DNA of 64,000 nt from Bhargavaea massiliensis (GTDB taxonomy: Bacteria; Bacillota; Bacilli; Bacillales_A; Planococcaceae): NCBI RefSeq assembly GCF_018390575.1, contig NZ_JAHBCJ010000001.1, positions 124,001-188,000 of the forward strand, read 5' to 3'. Below, in pieces: positions 41,683-49,721 of this stretch (within the stretch, counting starts at the first letter, position 1; every line of letters starts with the position of its first letter). Under the pieces are notes generated by a model that made no database searches, was not told the DNA's origin, and saw only the letters and a list, made by a program, of their open reading frames with translations. Made by a program: the position numbers and the translations under genes.

Positions 41683-42517
41683 TCTTCTTCCCTCCCCGTT
41701 TCCGCTTCGAGGCGGCCTGCGGTTCAGGCGCAGGGCCGAACCACATCTTCCGGAGCAGCGTTTCGAATTCCTCAGGCGGCAGGTTTCGGTGAAGGTCTCC
41801 GTTGCGCGTCAGGCTGACCGCGCCGGTCTCCTCGGAAACGATGATCGTGATGGCGTCGGTCACCTCGCTCAGGCCCAGTGCCGCGCGGTGGCGCGTGCCG
41901 AGTTCCTTCGAGATGAACGGGCTTTCGGACAAAGGCAGGTAGCAGGCCGCTGCCGCGATCCGGTCCTGCTGGATGATGACCGCTCCGTCATGGAGCGGCG
42001 TATTCGGTATGAAAATGTTGATGAGAAGCTCCGATGTCAGATCGGAATGCATCGGAATCCCGGTCTCGATGTATTCCGACAGCCCGGTTTCCCGTTCGAT
42101 CGAGATCAATGCGCCGATCCGGCGCTTCGCCATATAGCCGACCGATTTCGTGACGGCTCCGACGAGGCGGTCCCGCTCTTCTTCCACGGCCATTCCGCCC
42201 CTGGAAAACAGCTTCCCGCGCCCGATCTGCTCGAGCGCGCGCCTGAGTTCCGGCTGGAAGATGATAATAACCGCGAGGAACCCCCACGTCAGCACCTGCT
42301 CCATGATCCAGTACATTGTCGTCAGGCCGAGTTCCTTCGTGACGAACCAGGCGATAACGACGACAAATACGCCCTTCAGCAACTGGACGGCTTTCGTGCC
42401 CTTGATGATGGTTATCAGTTTATAAAGAACGTACCAGACCAGGAGAATATCCAAGATATTGATCAGTGCTTCCACCCATGTCAGGTCCGTAAAACGCTCA
42501 AAAAACGCCACAGGCAT
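41675..42517 (-). CDS. cdaA: Diadenylate cyclase CdaA
   Basis: This 280-residue enzyme makes c-di-AMP from two ATP. It has three N-terminal spans (about 15-35, 42-60 and 65-85), then the DAC domain with PNTPLHDGAVII (DGA motif) and GTRHRAALG (RHR motif). The basic tail (ASKRKRGGKKNG) is typical. AAGGCGGGG precedes the ATG. It is first in the operon. Confidence 0.95.
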   Translation of the reverse strand: MPVAFFERFTDLTWVEALINILDILLVWYVLYKLITIIKGTKAVQLLKGVFVVVIAWFVTKELGLTTMYWIMEQVLTWGFLAVIIIFQPELRRALEQIGRGKLFSRGGMAVEEERDRLVGAVTKSVGYMAKRRIGALISIERETGLSEYIETGIPMHSDLTSELLINIFIPNTPLHDGAVIIQQDRIAAAACYLPLSESPFISKELGTRHRAALGLSEVTDAITIIVSEETGAVSLTRNGDLHRNLPPEEFETLLRKMWFGPAPEPQAASKRKRGGKKNG

Positions 42518-42549
42518 CCCCGCCTTTTCTTAACGCTTGCATATCGGTT

Positions 42550-42560
42550 AGTATACCATA
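42550..42560 (-). promoter_or_regulatory. Extended -10 promoter of cdaA operon (candidate)
   Basis: TATGGTATACT on the minus strand is an extended -10 (TGnTATACT) about 35 bases upstream of cdaA; no good -35 is visible. The rest of the 312-base gap to sulP holds no gene. Near its right end TATAAT (TTTCAA 18 bases before) is a possible sulP promoter. Confidence 0.45.
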
Positions 42561-42829
42561 ACGGACCGCTTCACCGCTCGGCTGATGAAGACTTTTGGCG
42601 GCAAGAACCAGTGACCCGGGAGACAGGCGGAAAAGGCCCATTCCCGGGTGGGCCGGAAAATACGGAAGAATGTCTTAATGAATCCGCGGCTGCTGTCCCC
42701 GCGCCGGCTGTAAAACTATTTTCCTATGCGATATTTCAATATTTCCTCATTTTGACTTATAATGATACATAGAAGGGTCCGAGTTTTTCTTTTCAACCGG
42801 ACCACATCAACATTGGAGCGTGAGTCAAC

Positions 42830-44416
42830 ATGAGGAATTTAGGCCGTTTCGAGTCGCTGAATGGCCGGACGGCTAGGAAAGACATCCTCGCCGGCATCAC
42901 GGTCGGGATTGTCGCCATCCCGCTCGGCATGGCGTTCGCGATTGCTTCAGGCGTTAAACCGGAATACGGAATCTATACGACCGTGATCGCCGGGCTTCTT
43001 GTGGCGCTTCTCGGCGGTTCCCGCTTTCAGATTGCGGGACCGACGGGCGCGTTCATCCCGATCCTGCTTGCCATTGTCCTGGAATACGGCTATGAGGATC
43101 TGCTGGTCGCCGGCTTCATGGCGGGGATTTTCCTCGTCATCATGTCCTTCCTGAAAATCGGTGACCTGATCCACTTCGTCCCGAGGGCGGTGACAATCGG
43201 GTTCACTGCCGGGATCGCCGTCACAATCTTTACCGGCCAGATCGGCAACTTCCTCGGCCTCGAAGGCGTGGAGCGCCGGGAGTTCTTCCATGAGAACATG
43301 TGGGAGATCCTCCGCAACATCGGCACGCTCAACGGCTACGCATTCATAACAGCGACAATAGGACTCGCCGTCATCATCATTCTCCCCCGGATCGCGCCTC
43401 GCGTTCCGCTTTTCCTTGCTGCCCTTTTGATCCCGACACTGGTATCGGTGCTTTTTTATCCCGGCCAGCTCCCGACGATCGGCACGGCCTACGGCGGCAT
43501 TCCGCAACAGCTTCCTGAATTCCGCCTGCCGGCAATTACCGGCGGAAAGATCCTTGAACTGTGGCAGCCGGCACTGATCATCGCGGCGCTCGGCGCAATC
43601 GAGTCGCTTCTGTCCGCAGTTGTTGCCGACAGCATGGCCGGCGGCAAAAAATCTGCTTCCAACCGCGAGCTGTTCGGACAGGGCATCGCGAACATGGCCG
43701 CTCCGCTTTTCGGCGGAATTCCGGCAACCGGCGCCATCGCCCGCACCGCGACCAACATCCGGGCCGGAGCCGTGAGCCCGCTGTCCGGTGTAGTGCAAAG
43801 TTTGTTCGTCCTGCTCGTCCTGCTGATGTTTGCGCCTTTCGCTTCGCATGTCCCGCTCGCCAGCATGGCACCGATTCTGATGCTTGTCGCCTGGAATATG
43901 AGCGGGCTCCGGTCATTCGTAAAAATTTCACACCTGAGGACCGGCGACTCGGCCGTTTTGTGGGTGACGTTCCTTCTCACCGTCTTCGTCAATCTGACTG
44001 TCGGGGTCCAGGTCGGATTCATTCTCGCTGTTCTCGTTTTCCTGAGAAAAATGAGCGGAAAGCTTTTGCTGAAGCCCGGGGAAGCCACGCCTGACGATTA
44101 CATCTACAGCAACATCCCGAAGGGGTCGGTGTTCCGCACCGTGCGCGTCGACGGCCCGCTCTTTTTCGGAACCGCCCAGCAGTTCGAACGGGAAATCGAA
44201 AAACAGCTCAACACCCCCTCCGACGCCCTCATGCTCCGGCTCCAAGGGCTTTCCGCGCTGGATGCAGGTGGCGTTGCCGCCCTGTCAGCTGCCCATGACC
44301 TCGCAGACCGGCAGGGAATCCGGCTTCTTTTCCAGGGCATCCCGGAAGAGAAGAAGATCCTGCTGAAAAAAAGCGGGCTGTATGACAAGATCGGCGCAGA
44401 AAACATGGTGAAATGA
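42830..44416 (+). CDS. SulP-family anion transporter with STAS domain
   Basis: This 528-residue protein starts with the SulP region DILAGITVGIVAIPLGMAFAIASGVKPEYGIYT, continues with AGPTGAFIPIL and about twelve to fourteen spans. It ends in a STAS domain (about 420-528: RVDGPLFFGTAQQFE and LRLQGLSALDAGGVAAL). Substrates in the family include sulfate, bicarbonate and dicarboxylates; this one is not assigned. GGAGCGTGAG precedes the ATG. It is monocistronic, with a terminator right after the stop. Confidence 0.88.
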   Translation: MRNLGRFESLNGRTARKDILAGITVGIVAIPLGMAFAIASGVKPEYGIYTTVIAGLLVALLGGSRFQIAGPTGAFIPILLAIVLEYGYEDLLVAGFMAGIFLVIMSFLKIGDLIHFVPRAVTIGFTAGIAVTIFTGQIGNFLGLEGVERREFFHENMWEILRNIGTLNGYAFITATIGLAVIIILPRIAPRVPLFLAALLIPTLVSVLFYPGQLPTIGTAYGGIPQQLPEFRLPAITGGKILELWQPALIIAALGAIESLLSAVVADSMAGGKKSASNRELFGQGIANMAAPLFGGIPATGAIARTATNIRAGAVSPLSGVVQSLFVLLVLLMFAPFASHVPLASMAPILMLVAWNMSGLRSFVKISHLRTGDSAVLWVTFLLTVFVNLTVGVQVGFILAVLVFLRKMSGKLLLKPGEATPDDYIYSNIPKGSVFRTVRVDGPLFFGTAQQFEREIEKQLNTPSDALMLRLQGLSALDAGGVAALSAAHDLADRQGIRLLFQGIPEEKKILLKKSGLYDKIGAENMVK

Positions 44417-44417
44417 T

Positions 44418-44454
44418 CAATCCGCCGTCCCGGGAATGGGGCGGCGGATTTTTC
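44418..44454 (+). terminator. Terminator of the SulP gene
   Basis: AATCCGCCG / CGGCGGATT stem followed by TTTTT, starting two bases after the stop. Confidence 0.88.
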
Positions 44455-44516
44455 CATCTCAAAGAGCAGGAAGTGGGTATCATATTGAACTGGTACTCAC
44501 TAGCCTTTTAGGACTT

Positions 44517-44768
44517 TTAGAAATCGTATCTCTTTCTTTTTTCCTGATCGGAATCAGATTCATCGCGAAAACGAACCTTGACCTCGGAGTCGCTGACAAC
44601 ATTAATATTGATTTCAACTTTGACTTCATTGTCGCCAGATCGATTTTTGCGATTTTGCCGCTCATCCTCCTCGTCAAAGAACGAACGCTTTTGACGCCGT
44701 TTCCGCTGCTCGTTTTTATCCCGGTTCCAATCTTCGAAGAAGGAATCGTTCATCCAGGCTTTGCTCAT
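44517..44768 (-). CDS. Highly charged 83-residue protein, function unknown
   Basis: This 83-residue protein is dominated by Lys, Arg, Asp, Glu and Asn (EDWNRDKNEQRKRRQKRSFF, DEEDERQNRKNR). A central beta-like stretch (EVKVEININVVSDSEVKVRFR) alternates charged and hydrophobic residues. AAAGGAGGGG lies six bases before the ATG, a strong argument that it is real. No family is recognised. A plus-strand frame across the same bases has no ribosome site and is rejected. Confidence 0.6.
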   Translation of the reverse strand: MSKAWMNDSFFEDWNRDKNEQRKRRQKRSFFDEEDERQNRKNRSGDNEVKVEININVVSDSEVKVRFRDESDSDQEKRKRYDF

Positions 44769-44944
44769 GATTTCCCCTCCTTTCCCTATACTTCTTTAAT
44801 ATATTCAAAGGGGAAAATCTAACTTTGGACAAATGCCTTTGATTCTTCATTTCAATGAATGAGGTAATCGCACAGAGAATATTCCCCAGTTCGGGAGAAT
44901 GTCTCGATGCCCATATCGCTTGTCAGGAAAGGCTGCACGAAATA

Positions 44945-44986
44945 AAAAAACGGGATTGGAAGATGCCGCTCTTCCAATCCCGTTCT
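44945..44986. terminator. Hairpin/terminator in the 339-base gap before rsiW
   Basis: A perfect stem AACGGGATTGGAAG / CTTCCAATCCCGTT has A and T runs outside. The gap 44769-45107 also holds hairpins at about 45044-45075 (GCAGGC..GCCTGC) and 45083-45102 (CATCCGCT / AGCGGATG), the latter next to the rsiW stop. I see no gene in the gap. Confidence 0.7.
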
Positions 44987-45107
44987 GTTCCAAGAACCCC
45001 CTCAGTTTCTATCAATCCTCTCTGATTGGCGCAATCAAAAAACCGCAGGCAAAGAAGGATTCCCTTCGCCTGCAGTCCGGGCATCCGCTCCTCAGCGGAT
45101 GCTTCCT

Positions 45108-45752
45108 CTATTCTTCCTCGTCACCGGCGTCCGGGCCCTCAAAGACGGAGAGGCCCTCCTTGACACCAGACTTGATCGTGTACCAGAGCCACTCAAAAGC
45201 CCGGTTGATTTCTTCGACCTGACCGGTGACCACAGCTGTGGAGGCCATGTATTTGGAGCCGTTGATGACGGTGACGTCACCCTCGACTTCTCCTTCGATA
45301 TGCAGCTCGCCGTTTCTCACGACGAGATCCCCCTTGACCGTTTCGCCTTCCGGAACAGTGACTTTGTTTCCTTCGACAACAAGATTCGGCTGGGTGGATA
45401 CGACCAGCTGCTGGTCGGATGTATTAAAATTCGAGAACAGGGCGAGCCCGGCGAGAAGCATGAACATGGCCGCGGCGGCAAGCATCGGATGCCGGCCGAA
45501 CCAGCGGCGCACGCCTGCTCCCTGGCGCTCTTTCGGAAGCGCCGCCATAATGCGGTCGCTGAATCCTTCCGGTGCCCCGATATGCGATGCGCTTTTCAGG
45601 AACGCGACCGAACGGCTAAGCTGGTCCATATGTTCCTGGCAGGCCGGACATTGCTCGAGATGCTCTTTCAGAATCTGTTCGTCCCGGCGGGTGATTTCCC
45701 CGTCCAGATAATCATGCATGTACTGGACGATTTCTTCCGGACACGGTTTCAT
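45108..45752 (-). CDS. rsiW: Anti-sigma-W factor RsiW
   Basis: This 214-residue protein has an N-terminal zinc-finger anti-sigma domain (YMHDYLDGEI and HLEQCPACQEHM, the HxxxCxxC pattern), one membrane span (about 90-108) and an extracytoplasmic domain of polymer-like strands (GDLVVRNGELHIEGEVEGDV). Known RsiW is cut by PrsW and a site-2 protease to free SigW during envelope stress. It lies 12 bases downstream of sigW. The acidic tail (GPDAGDEEE) is notable. Confidence 0.9.
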   Translation of the reverse strand: MKPCPEEIVQYMHDYLDGEITRRDEQILKEHLEQCPACQEHMDQLSRSVAFLKSASHIGAPEGFSDRIMAALPKERQGAGVRRWFGRHPMLAAAAMFMLLAGLALFSNFNTSDQQLVVSTQPNLVVEGNKVTVPEGETVKGDLVVRNGELHIEGEVEGDVTVINGSKYMASTAVVTGQVEEINRAFEWLWYTIKSGVKEGLSVFEGPDAGDEEE

Positions 45753-45764
45753 CCCGATTCCCTC

Positions 45765-46328
45765 CTACAACTTCTTCATTTGTTTCCTAAGGGCTTCTCG
45801 GCCCCTATGTATGCGTGTCTTCACTGTGCCCAGCGGCAGATCAAGGATTTCGCTGATCTCCTGGAGCGGCAGTTCCTCGATGTAGCGCAGGACGATCGCC
45901 GACCGGTATTTGTCCGGCAGGCGGCTGATCTCGTACTGGACCCGCTCCTGCTGTTCCATCTTCTCGACTTCCTCTTCCGGCAGCCGAGAATCGTGGGCGA
46001 GCCTGGAATAGTGATCCAGCCCGTCCGTCCCCGGCACCGGAGCGTCAAGGAACGTATCCGGTTTTTTCTTGCGGATCCGGTCGATGCAAAGATTGGTCGC
46101 GATGCGGTACAGCCACGTCGAGAACTTCCGCTTCTGGTCGAAGGTGTGCAGGTTGATGTACGCCCTGATGAACGCTTCCTGCGCGATATCCTCGGCTTCA
46201 TGCCGATTGCCCAGCATCCGATAGCATACTTGGTACAGCCGGTTCTGATAGAGGGAAACGATTTCTTCGAACGCCGACTGGTCCCCCTTCAGGACTTGTT
46301 TGATTCGTTTTTTTACGATGTCTTCCAT
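45765..46328 (-). CDS. sigW: ECF sigma factor SigW
   Basis: This 187-residue protein, the length I recall for Bacillus SigW, has region 2 (FEEIVSLYQNRLYQVCYRMLGNRHEAEDIAQEAFIRAYINLHTFD) and region 4 (ISRLPDKYRSAIVLRYIEELPLQEISEIL, LGTVKTRIHRGREALRKQM). It drives the envelope-stress regulon and is held by RsiW, encoded next. A sigma-W promoter is found upstream, so it is autoregulated as in B. subtilis. Confidence 0.92.
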   Translation of the reverse strand: MEDIVKKRIKQVLKGDQSAFEEIVSLYQNRLYQVCYRMLGNRHEAEDIAQEAFIRAYINLHTFDQKRKFSTWLYRIATNLCIDRIRKKKPDTFLDAPVPGTDGLDHYSRLAHDSRLPEEEVEKMEQQERVQYEISRLPDKYRSAIVLRYIEELPLQEISEILDLPLGTVKTRIHRGREALRKQMKKL

Positions 46329-46367
46329 TCTTCTCGATTTCCCCCCGCTTCATGCGGCTAGTTGGTA

Positions 46368-46394
46368 TACGGACGGGCGCGTCAAAGGGTTTCA
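46368..46394 (-). promoter_or_regulatory. Sigma-W autoregulatory promoter
   Basis: TGAAAC (46389-46394) and CGTA (46368-46371) on the minus strand are 17 bases apart, matching the sigma-W consensus, about 40 bases upstream of sigW. Confidence 0.85.
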
Positions 46395-46507
46395 CTTTTT
46401 CCGTGAAAAAGTTTGAATTCAGATTACCCTTTTCATCCGTATGGTCACAATTCCACTTATTGACTTCATTGTATCAAAGGAAAATCTAAAAATGTTGAAA
46501 AACTATA

Positions 46508-46540
46508 AAACCGGCCCCCTTCATCGGGAACCGGCCATAA
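46508..46540 (-). terminator. Terminator of the arginase gene
   Basis: CCGGTTCCC / GGGGGCCGG pairing (with two G-U pairs) followed by TTTT on the minus strand, a few bases past the stop. Confidence 0.7.
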
Positions 46541-46545
46541 CGCCT

Positions 46546-47451
46546 TTAAATCAAGGTTTCACCGAACAAGGAGCCCATCAGGCCGACGGCGACGTCTGCT
46601 GTTTTATTGCGCTCGTCGAGAATCGGATTCACCTCGACAAATTCAGCCGATGTGATCCGGCCCGTTGAGTGGAGCATCTCCATCGCCAGATGGCTTTCCC
46701 GGTAGCTGAGGCCGCCCTGCACCGGCGTGCCGACACCCGGTGTGTAAAGCGGGTCGAGCCCGTCCAGGTCGAGCGAAAGATGCACGCCGTCCACGCCGCG
46801 CTCTTCCAGGTAGCGGATGGCGTCCTCCATGATTGCCGTCATGCCGTCCCGGTCGATTTCGTGCATCGTGTACACGCGGATGCCCTTCTCCTTGACGAGC
46901 TCGCGCTCTCCCGGATCAATCGAGCGCGCCCCGATGACGACGATATTTTCCGGCTTTACTGTCGGCCCGTTGCCGATCGAGGTCAGATCCCCGTGTCCGA
47001 GGCCCATTGCGACGGCCAGCGGCATCCCGTGGATATTACCGGATGGCGACGTTTCTGCCGTGTTCAGGTCGGTATGCGCATCATACCAGATGACTCCAAG
47101 GTTGCTGTAATGCTCGTTCAGACCGGCCAAAGTGCCGATTGCGATGCTGTGGTCGCCGCCGAGAACAAGCGGAAAGCGCCCGTCGCTGACGGTTTCCGAC
47201 ACTTTACCGGCAAGCTTCCGGTTCCCTTCGGTGACCGCCTTCAGGTTTTTCAGGTTCGTGCCCGACACTTCGCGGGGCGCATCCATGTCGACCGGGATAT
47301 CCCCTTCATCCCTTACGATATGCCCCAACGCTTCGATCCGCTCCACGACCCCCGCGTAACGGATCGCGCTCGGCCCCATATCGACCCCGCGCCGGCTCTG
47401 GCCGAAATCCGCCGGAACCCCGATGATTGAAATCTCTTTATGACTGTTCAT
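46546..47451 (-). CDS. rocF: Arginase RocF
   Basis: This 301-residue ureohydrolase converts arginine to ornithine and urea. The dimanganese-site motifs are LGGDHSIAIG, WYDAHTDLNTAETSPSGNIHG and SLDLDGLDPLYTPGVGTPV. Length and the N-terminus (ISIIGVPADFGQSRRGVDMGP) match Bacillus arginases rather than agmatinases. AAAAGGGGGA precedes the ATG. Its position beside sigW is common in this group. Confidence 0.93.
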   Translation of the reverse strand: MNSHKEISIIGVPADFGQSRRGVDMGPSAIRYAGVVERIEALGHIVRDEGDIPVDMDAPREVSGTNLKNLKAVTEGNRKLAGKVSETVSDGRFPLVLGGDHSIAIGTLAGLNEHYSNLGVIWYDAHTDLNTAETSPSGNIHGMPLAVAMGLGHGDLTSIGNGPTVKPENIVVIGARSIDPGERELVKEKGIRVYTMHEIDRDGMTAIMEDAIRYLEERGVDGVHLSLDLDGLDPLYTPGVGTPVQGGLSYRESHLAMEMLHSTGRITSAEFVEVNPILDERNKTADVAVGLMGSLFGETLI

Positions 47452-47606
47452 GTTGCTTATCCCCCTTTTCTGACTCTGGCTACTATTATGAATCTAAAAT
47501 GGCAGATGGCTCAACTGGACAAAGTTTAGGATAATTATTCATCGGAAGAATCAGTCTGTTTCGATATAATGACCATATACCGTATGGAATAGGGGGGATT
47601 TCCAGG

Positions 47607-48062
47607 ATGATCAGGGGACTGTATGAAGCCCATTTGCCGGTCAGTGATCTTGAACGATCACTTAAGTTTTACACCGGTCTCGGGCTTGAACTTGCGCATA
47701 CCCACGGAGAGGGGCTGGCTTTTCTATGGATCGAGAAGGGCAAAAGCTGGCTGGGGCTTTGGCAAACCGACAAGGTGGAGCTGGACTATCACCCTTCCAT
47801 CCGCCACATCGCCTTCCAGGTGTCCCTCGAAGGGCTGAAAGGTGCCGTCAGCTGGCTCAGGGACAGGGGATACGAGCCGAGGGAAGCGTTCGGTTTCGGG
47901 CCGGACGAACCTTTCGTGATGCCGCAGCCGGAATACGCCCATGCCAAGATCCACTTTAACGACCCGGACGGCAACAGCCTTGAGTTTATCTGCAAGATGG
48001 ACAACCCGAACAAGCTGACGGAGCGAATGACGCTGAGCGAATGGGAGAAGCTGAACGCCTAA
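47607..48062 (+). CDS. VOC-family protein (FosB-like glyoxalase fold)
   Basis: This 151-residue protein opens IRGLYEAHLPVSDLERSLKFYTGLGLEL (His metal ligand) and has SIRHIAFQV and the closing FNDPDGNSLEFICK (Glu ligand). These are the three metal ligands of glyoxalase/FosB-type enzymes. Length is slightly above FosB. A thiol transferase or dioxygenase role is possible but not shown. GGGGGGATTT precedes the ATG. Confidence 0.75.
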   Translation: MIRGLYEAHLPVSDLERSLKFYTGLGLELAHTHGEGLAFLWIEKGKSWLGLWQTDKVELDYHPSIRHIAFQVSLEGLKGAVSWLRDRGYEPREAFGFGPDEPFVMPQPEYAHAKIHFNDPDGNSLEFICKMDNPNKLTERMTLSEWEKLNA

Positions 48063-48110
48063 TAAAAGCCTGTATCTGAGGAGGCGGTTCCTCCCAGATA
48101 CAGGCTTTTG
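48062..48110. terminator. Bidirectional terminator
   Basis: A long perfect stem, AAAAGCCTGTATCTG / CAGATACAGGCTTTT, with an inner GGAGG/CCTCC pair, between convergent stops. Confidence 0.9.
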
Positions 48111-48116
48111 GTTTCA

Positions 48117-48824
48117 TTAGCACCGGACATATCTTCGCTTGAAGCCGAGTCTTCCTTTGTCCAGGTCTTTCTGGATATTGTCGTAGGCATTCAGGAAGCT
48201 GCTTTTCTTGTTGGGCCGCTTCATCTCGACGGTGCCGACTTCACGCGCCGTTTCGACCGCCTGTTCACTGAGCGGGCTGTAAGAGATGCCGACTGTATAC
48301 AGGAAATTGTTCATCGCCGATTTTGTGCGCTCTGGCGCATCATGAATCTCGTTCTTCACCGTCTCCAGCATCCAGGAAAGCTTGTCCTCAGAAAATTCAT
48401 CGTCCTTGCGGCTGCCAAGCAGCCAGCAATAGCAGCTCCAGCCCGCCGACATCCTCAGCTCCTCACCGCTTGCAATCCATTTGTCGGCGATGTCCTGTGC
48501 CAGAGGCGACTCGGACAGGGTGACGGCCACCACATAGTCGGACAGCATATAGAAATACGCCGCATCCATCCAGCGGTCAAAATCGGCTTCCGTCATGACT
48601 TTTGGGTCGGCGATGACCCCCGCAAAGTACATGGCGTCATAATTGCCCGTCGCGTACAGTTGCTCCGCCAGGGGCTGGTTGATCTTGATCTCTTTCTTCA
48701 TCGGTTTCATCGCACCCGTTGCCACACCGAAAAGCGGCTCATGCGCGCCGTTGGACATGTACATCTTTTTCGTGCGTTCCTTGCCCAGGGATTCAAGCTC
48801 CTGCATGACTGTTTTAAAATCCAT
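48117..48824 (-). CDS. DNA alkylation repair protein (AlkD/AlkC-like HEAT repeat)
   Basis: This 235-residue all-helical protein has MQELESLGKERTKKMYMSNGAHEPLFGVATGAMK, a signature of the DNA_alkylation HEAT-repeat family, and later SYSPLSEQAVETAREVGTVEM. AlkD-type members excise alkylated bases; whether this one is active depends on residues I cannot align with certainty. GGAAGGAAG precedes the ATG. Monocistronic. Confidence 0.82.
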   Translation of the reverse strand: MDFKTVMQELESLGKERTKKMYMSNGAHEPLFGVATGAMKPMKKEIKINQPLAEQLYATGNYDAMYFAGVIADPKVMTEADFDRWMDAAYFYMLSDYVVAVTLSESPLAQDIADKWIASGEELRMSAGWSCYCWLLGSRKDDEFSEDKLSWMLETVKNEIHDAPERTKSAMNNFLYTVGISYSPLSEQAVETAREVGTVEMKRPNKKSSFLNAYDNIQKDLDKGRLGFKRRYVRC

Positions 48825-48922
48825 TGTGGATGTCTTCCTTCCGTCACTTGATTTCTTCCGGTCTTTTCCATGTCCTTTTTCTAAGTTAAGCTATAACTAT
48901 TAGGATAAAGGAGATGGGATCA

Positions 48923-49078
48923 TTGACCAACCTGGGCGACCTTTTAGCCGTCACTTTTTATCTGGCGGTTGTAGCAGGCATCCTCGCTGCTGTTGTGCTG
49001 TTCAGCCGCTCCCACAGAAAGCGGAAAGAACAGCTGGACAGAATCGAAGCCAAATTAAATGACCTGACCGGGAAATGA
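48923..49078 (+). CDS. 51-residue single-span membrane protein
   Basis: TTG at 48923, nine bases after AAAGGAG, opens a 51-codon frame: LAVTFYLAVVAGILAAVVLF as one span, then a basic and coiled tail (SRSHRKRKEQLDRIEAKLND). An ATG at 48914 in the same frame is too close to the ribosome site. A terminator follows immediately. The layout is like small bacillar membrane peptides of unknown role. Confidence 0.65.
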   Translation: MTNLGDLLAVTFYLAVVAGILAAVVLFSRSHRKRKEQLDRIEAKLNDLTGK

Positions 49079-49119
49079 AACCGGCATGCCTCCTGTAGCG
49101 GACGGCATGCCGGCTTTTA
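49079..49119. terminator. Bidirectional terminator
   Basis: AAACCGGCATGCC / GGCATGCCGGCTTTT stem directly after the small membrane-protein stop and five bases before the convergent GNAT stop. Confidence 0.88.
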
Positions 49120-49123
49120 TTCT

Positions 49124-49699
49124 TCAATCCCTGTCCATCAGCCGTTCCAGATGACGTTTCACTTCCGGCCATTCGCGGTCGATGACCGAATAGAGGTGGA
49201 CGTCACGCGGTTTTCCATTGGAGCGGATGCGTTCGTTCCGCATGACGCCTTCCAGCTTGGCCCCGATCCGCTCCAATGCTTTCTGCGATCGAACGTTTTC
49301 CGAGTCGGTCTTGAACTGGACGCGGATCATGTCCATTTCTTCAAAGCAATGGCGGAGCAGCAGGTACTTCGAAACGGTGTTCACATGGGTCCGCTGGTAC
49401 GCCTTCCCGTAGAAGGTGGACCCGATCTCGCACAGTTTGTTGAACGGGTCGATGCCAAAGATTCGTGTCGTGCCCATCATGTCTCCGGTCTCCTCGTTTT
49501 CCACTGCAAATGCCAGGCAGCTTTCCCCTGTTTCCATCGCGGTGATTCCCGTTTCAAGCCACTGGTCGAAACGCTCTTTCGTCTCGACCTGGTTCAGCAT
49601 AAAAAAGAAAATATCCGGCGAATACAGCCCCCAGAGCGCTTCGAAATCTTCACGCTCGAGCGGCCTGAGCCTGACGCCGTTTAGCCCGAGAACCGGCAC
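49124..49699 (-). CDS. GNAT acetyltransferase, RimJ/RimL-like
   Basis: This 191-residue protein begins LNGVRLRPLEREDFEALWGLYS, as in ribosomal-protein-type N-acetyltransferases, and has IGSTFYGKAYQRTHVNTVSKYLLLRHCFEEM and VQFKTDSENVRSQKALERIGAKLEGVMRNE. The acceptor is unknown. The start is GTG 49699 after GGGAGGTGG. It follows the cytosine deaminase gene by 22 bases. Confidence 0.8.
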   Translation of the reverse strand: MPVLGLNGVRLRPLEREDFEALWGLYSPDIFFFMLNQVETKERFDQWLETGITAMETGESCLAFAVENEETGDMMGTTRIFGIDPFNKLCEIGSTFYGKAYQRTHVNTVSKYLLLRHCFEEMDMIRVQFKTDSENVRSQKALERIGAKLEGVMRNERIRSNGKPRDVHLYSVIDREWPEVKRHLERLMDRD

Positions 49700-49721
49700 G
49701 GGCCCACCTCCCTGTTTTCAT

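Noticed and set aside
44436-44822. 128-codon plus-strand frame downstream of the SulP gene
   Set aside because: It begins within the terminator, lacks a ribosome site, and is antisense to the better supported charged protein at 44517.
47540-47606. Sigma-W promoter in front of the FosB-like VOC gene
   Set aside because: A TGTTTC and a CGTATG are present but do not match TGAAAC and the required spacing; only a TATAAT-like element is credible.
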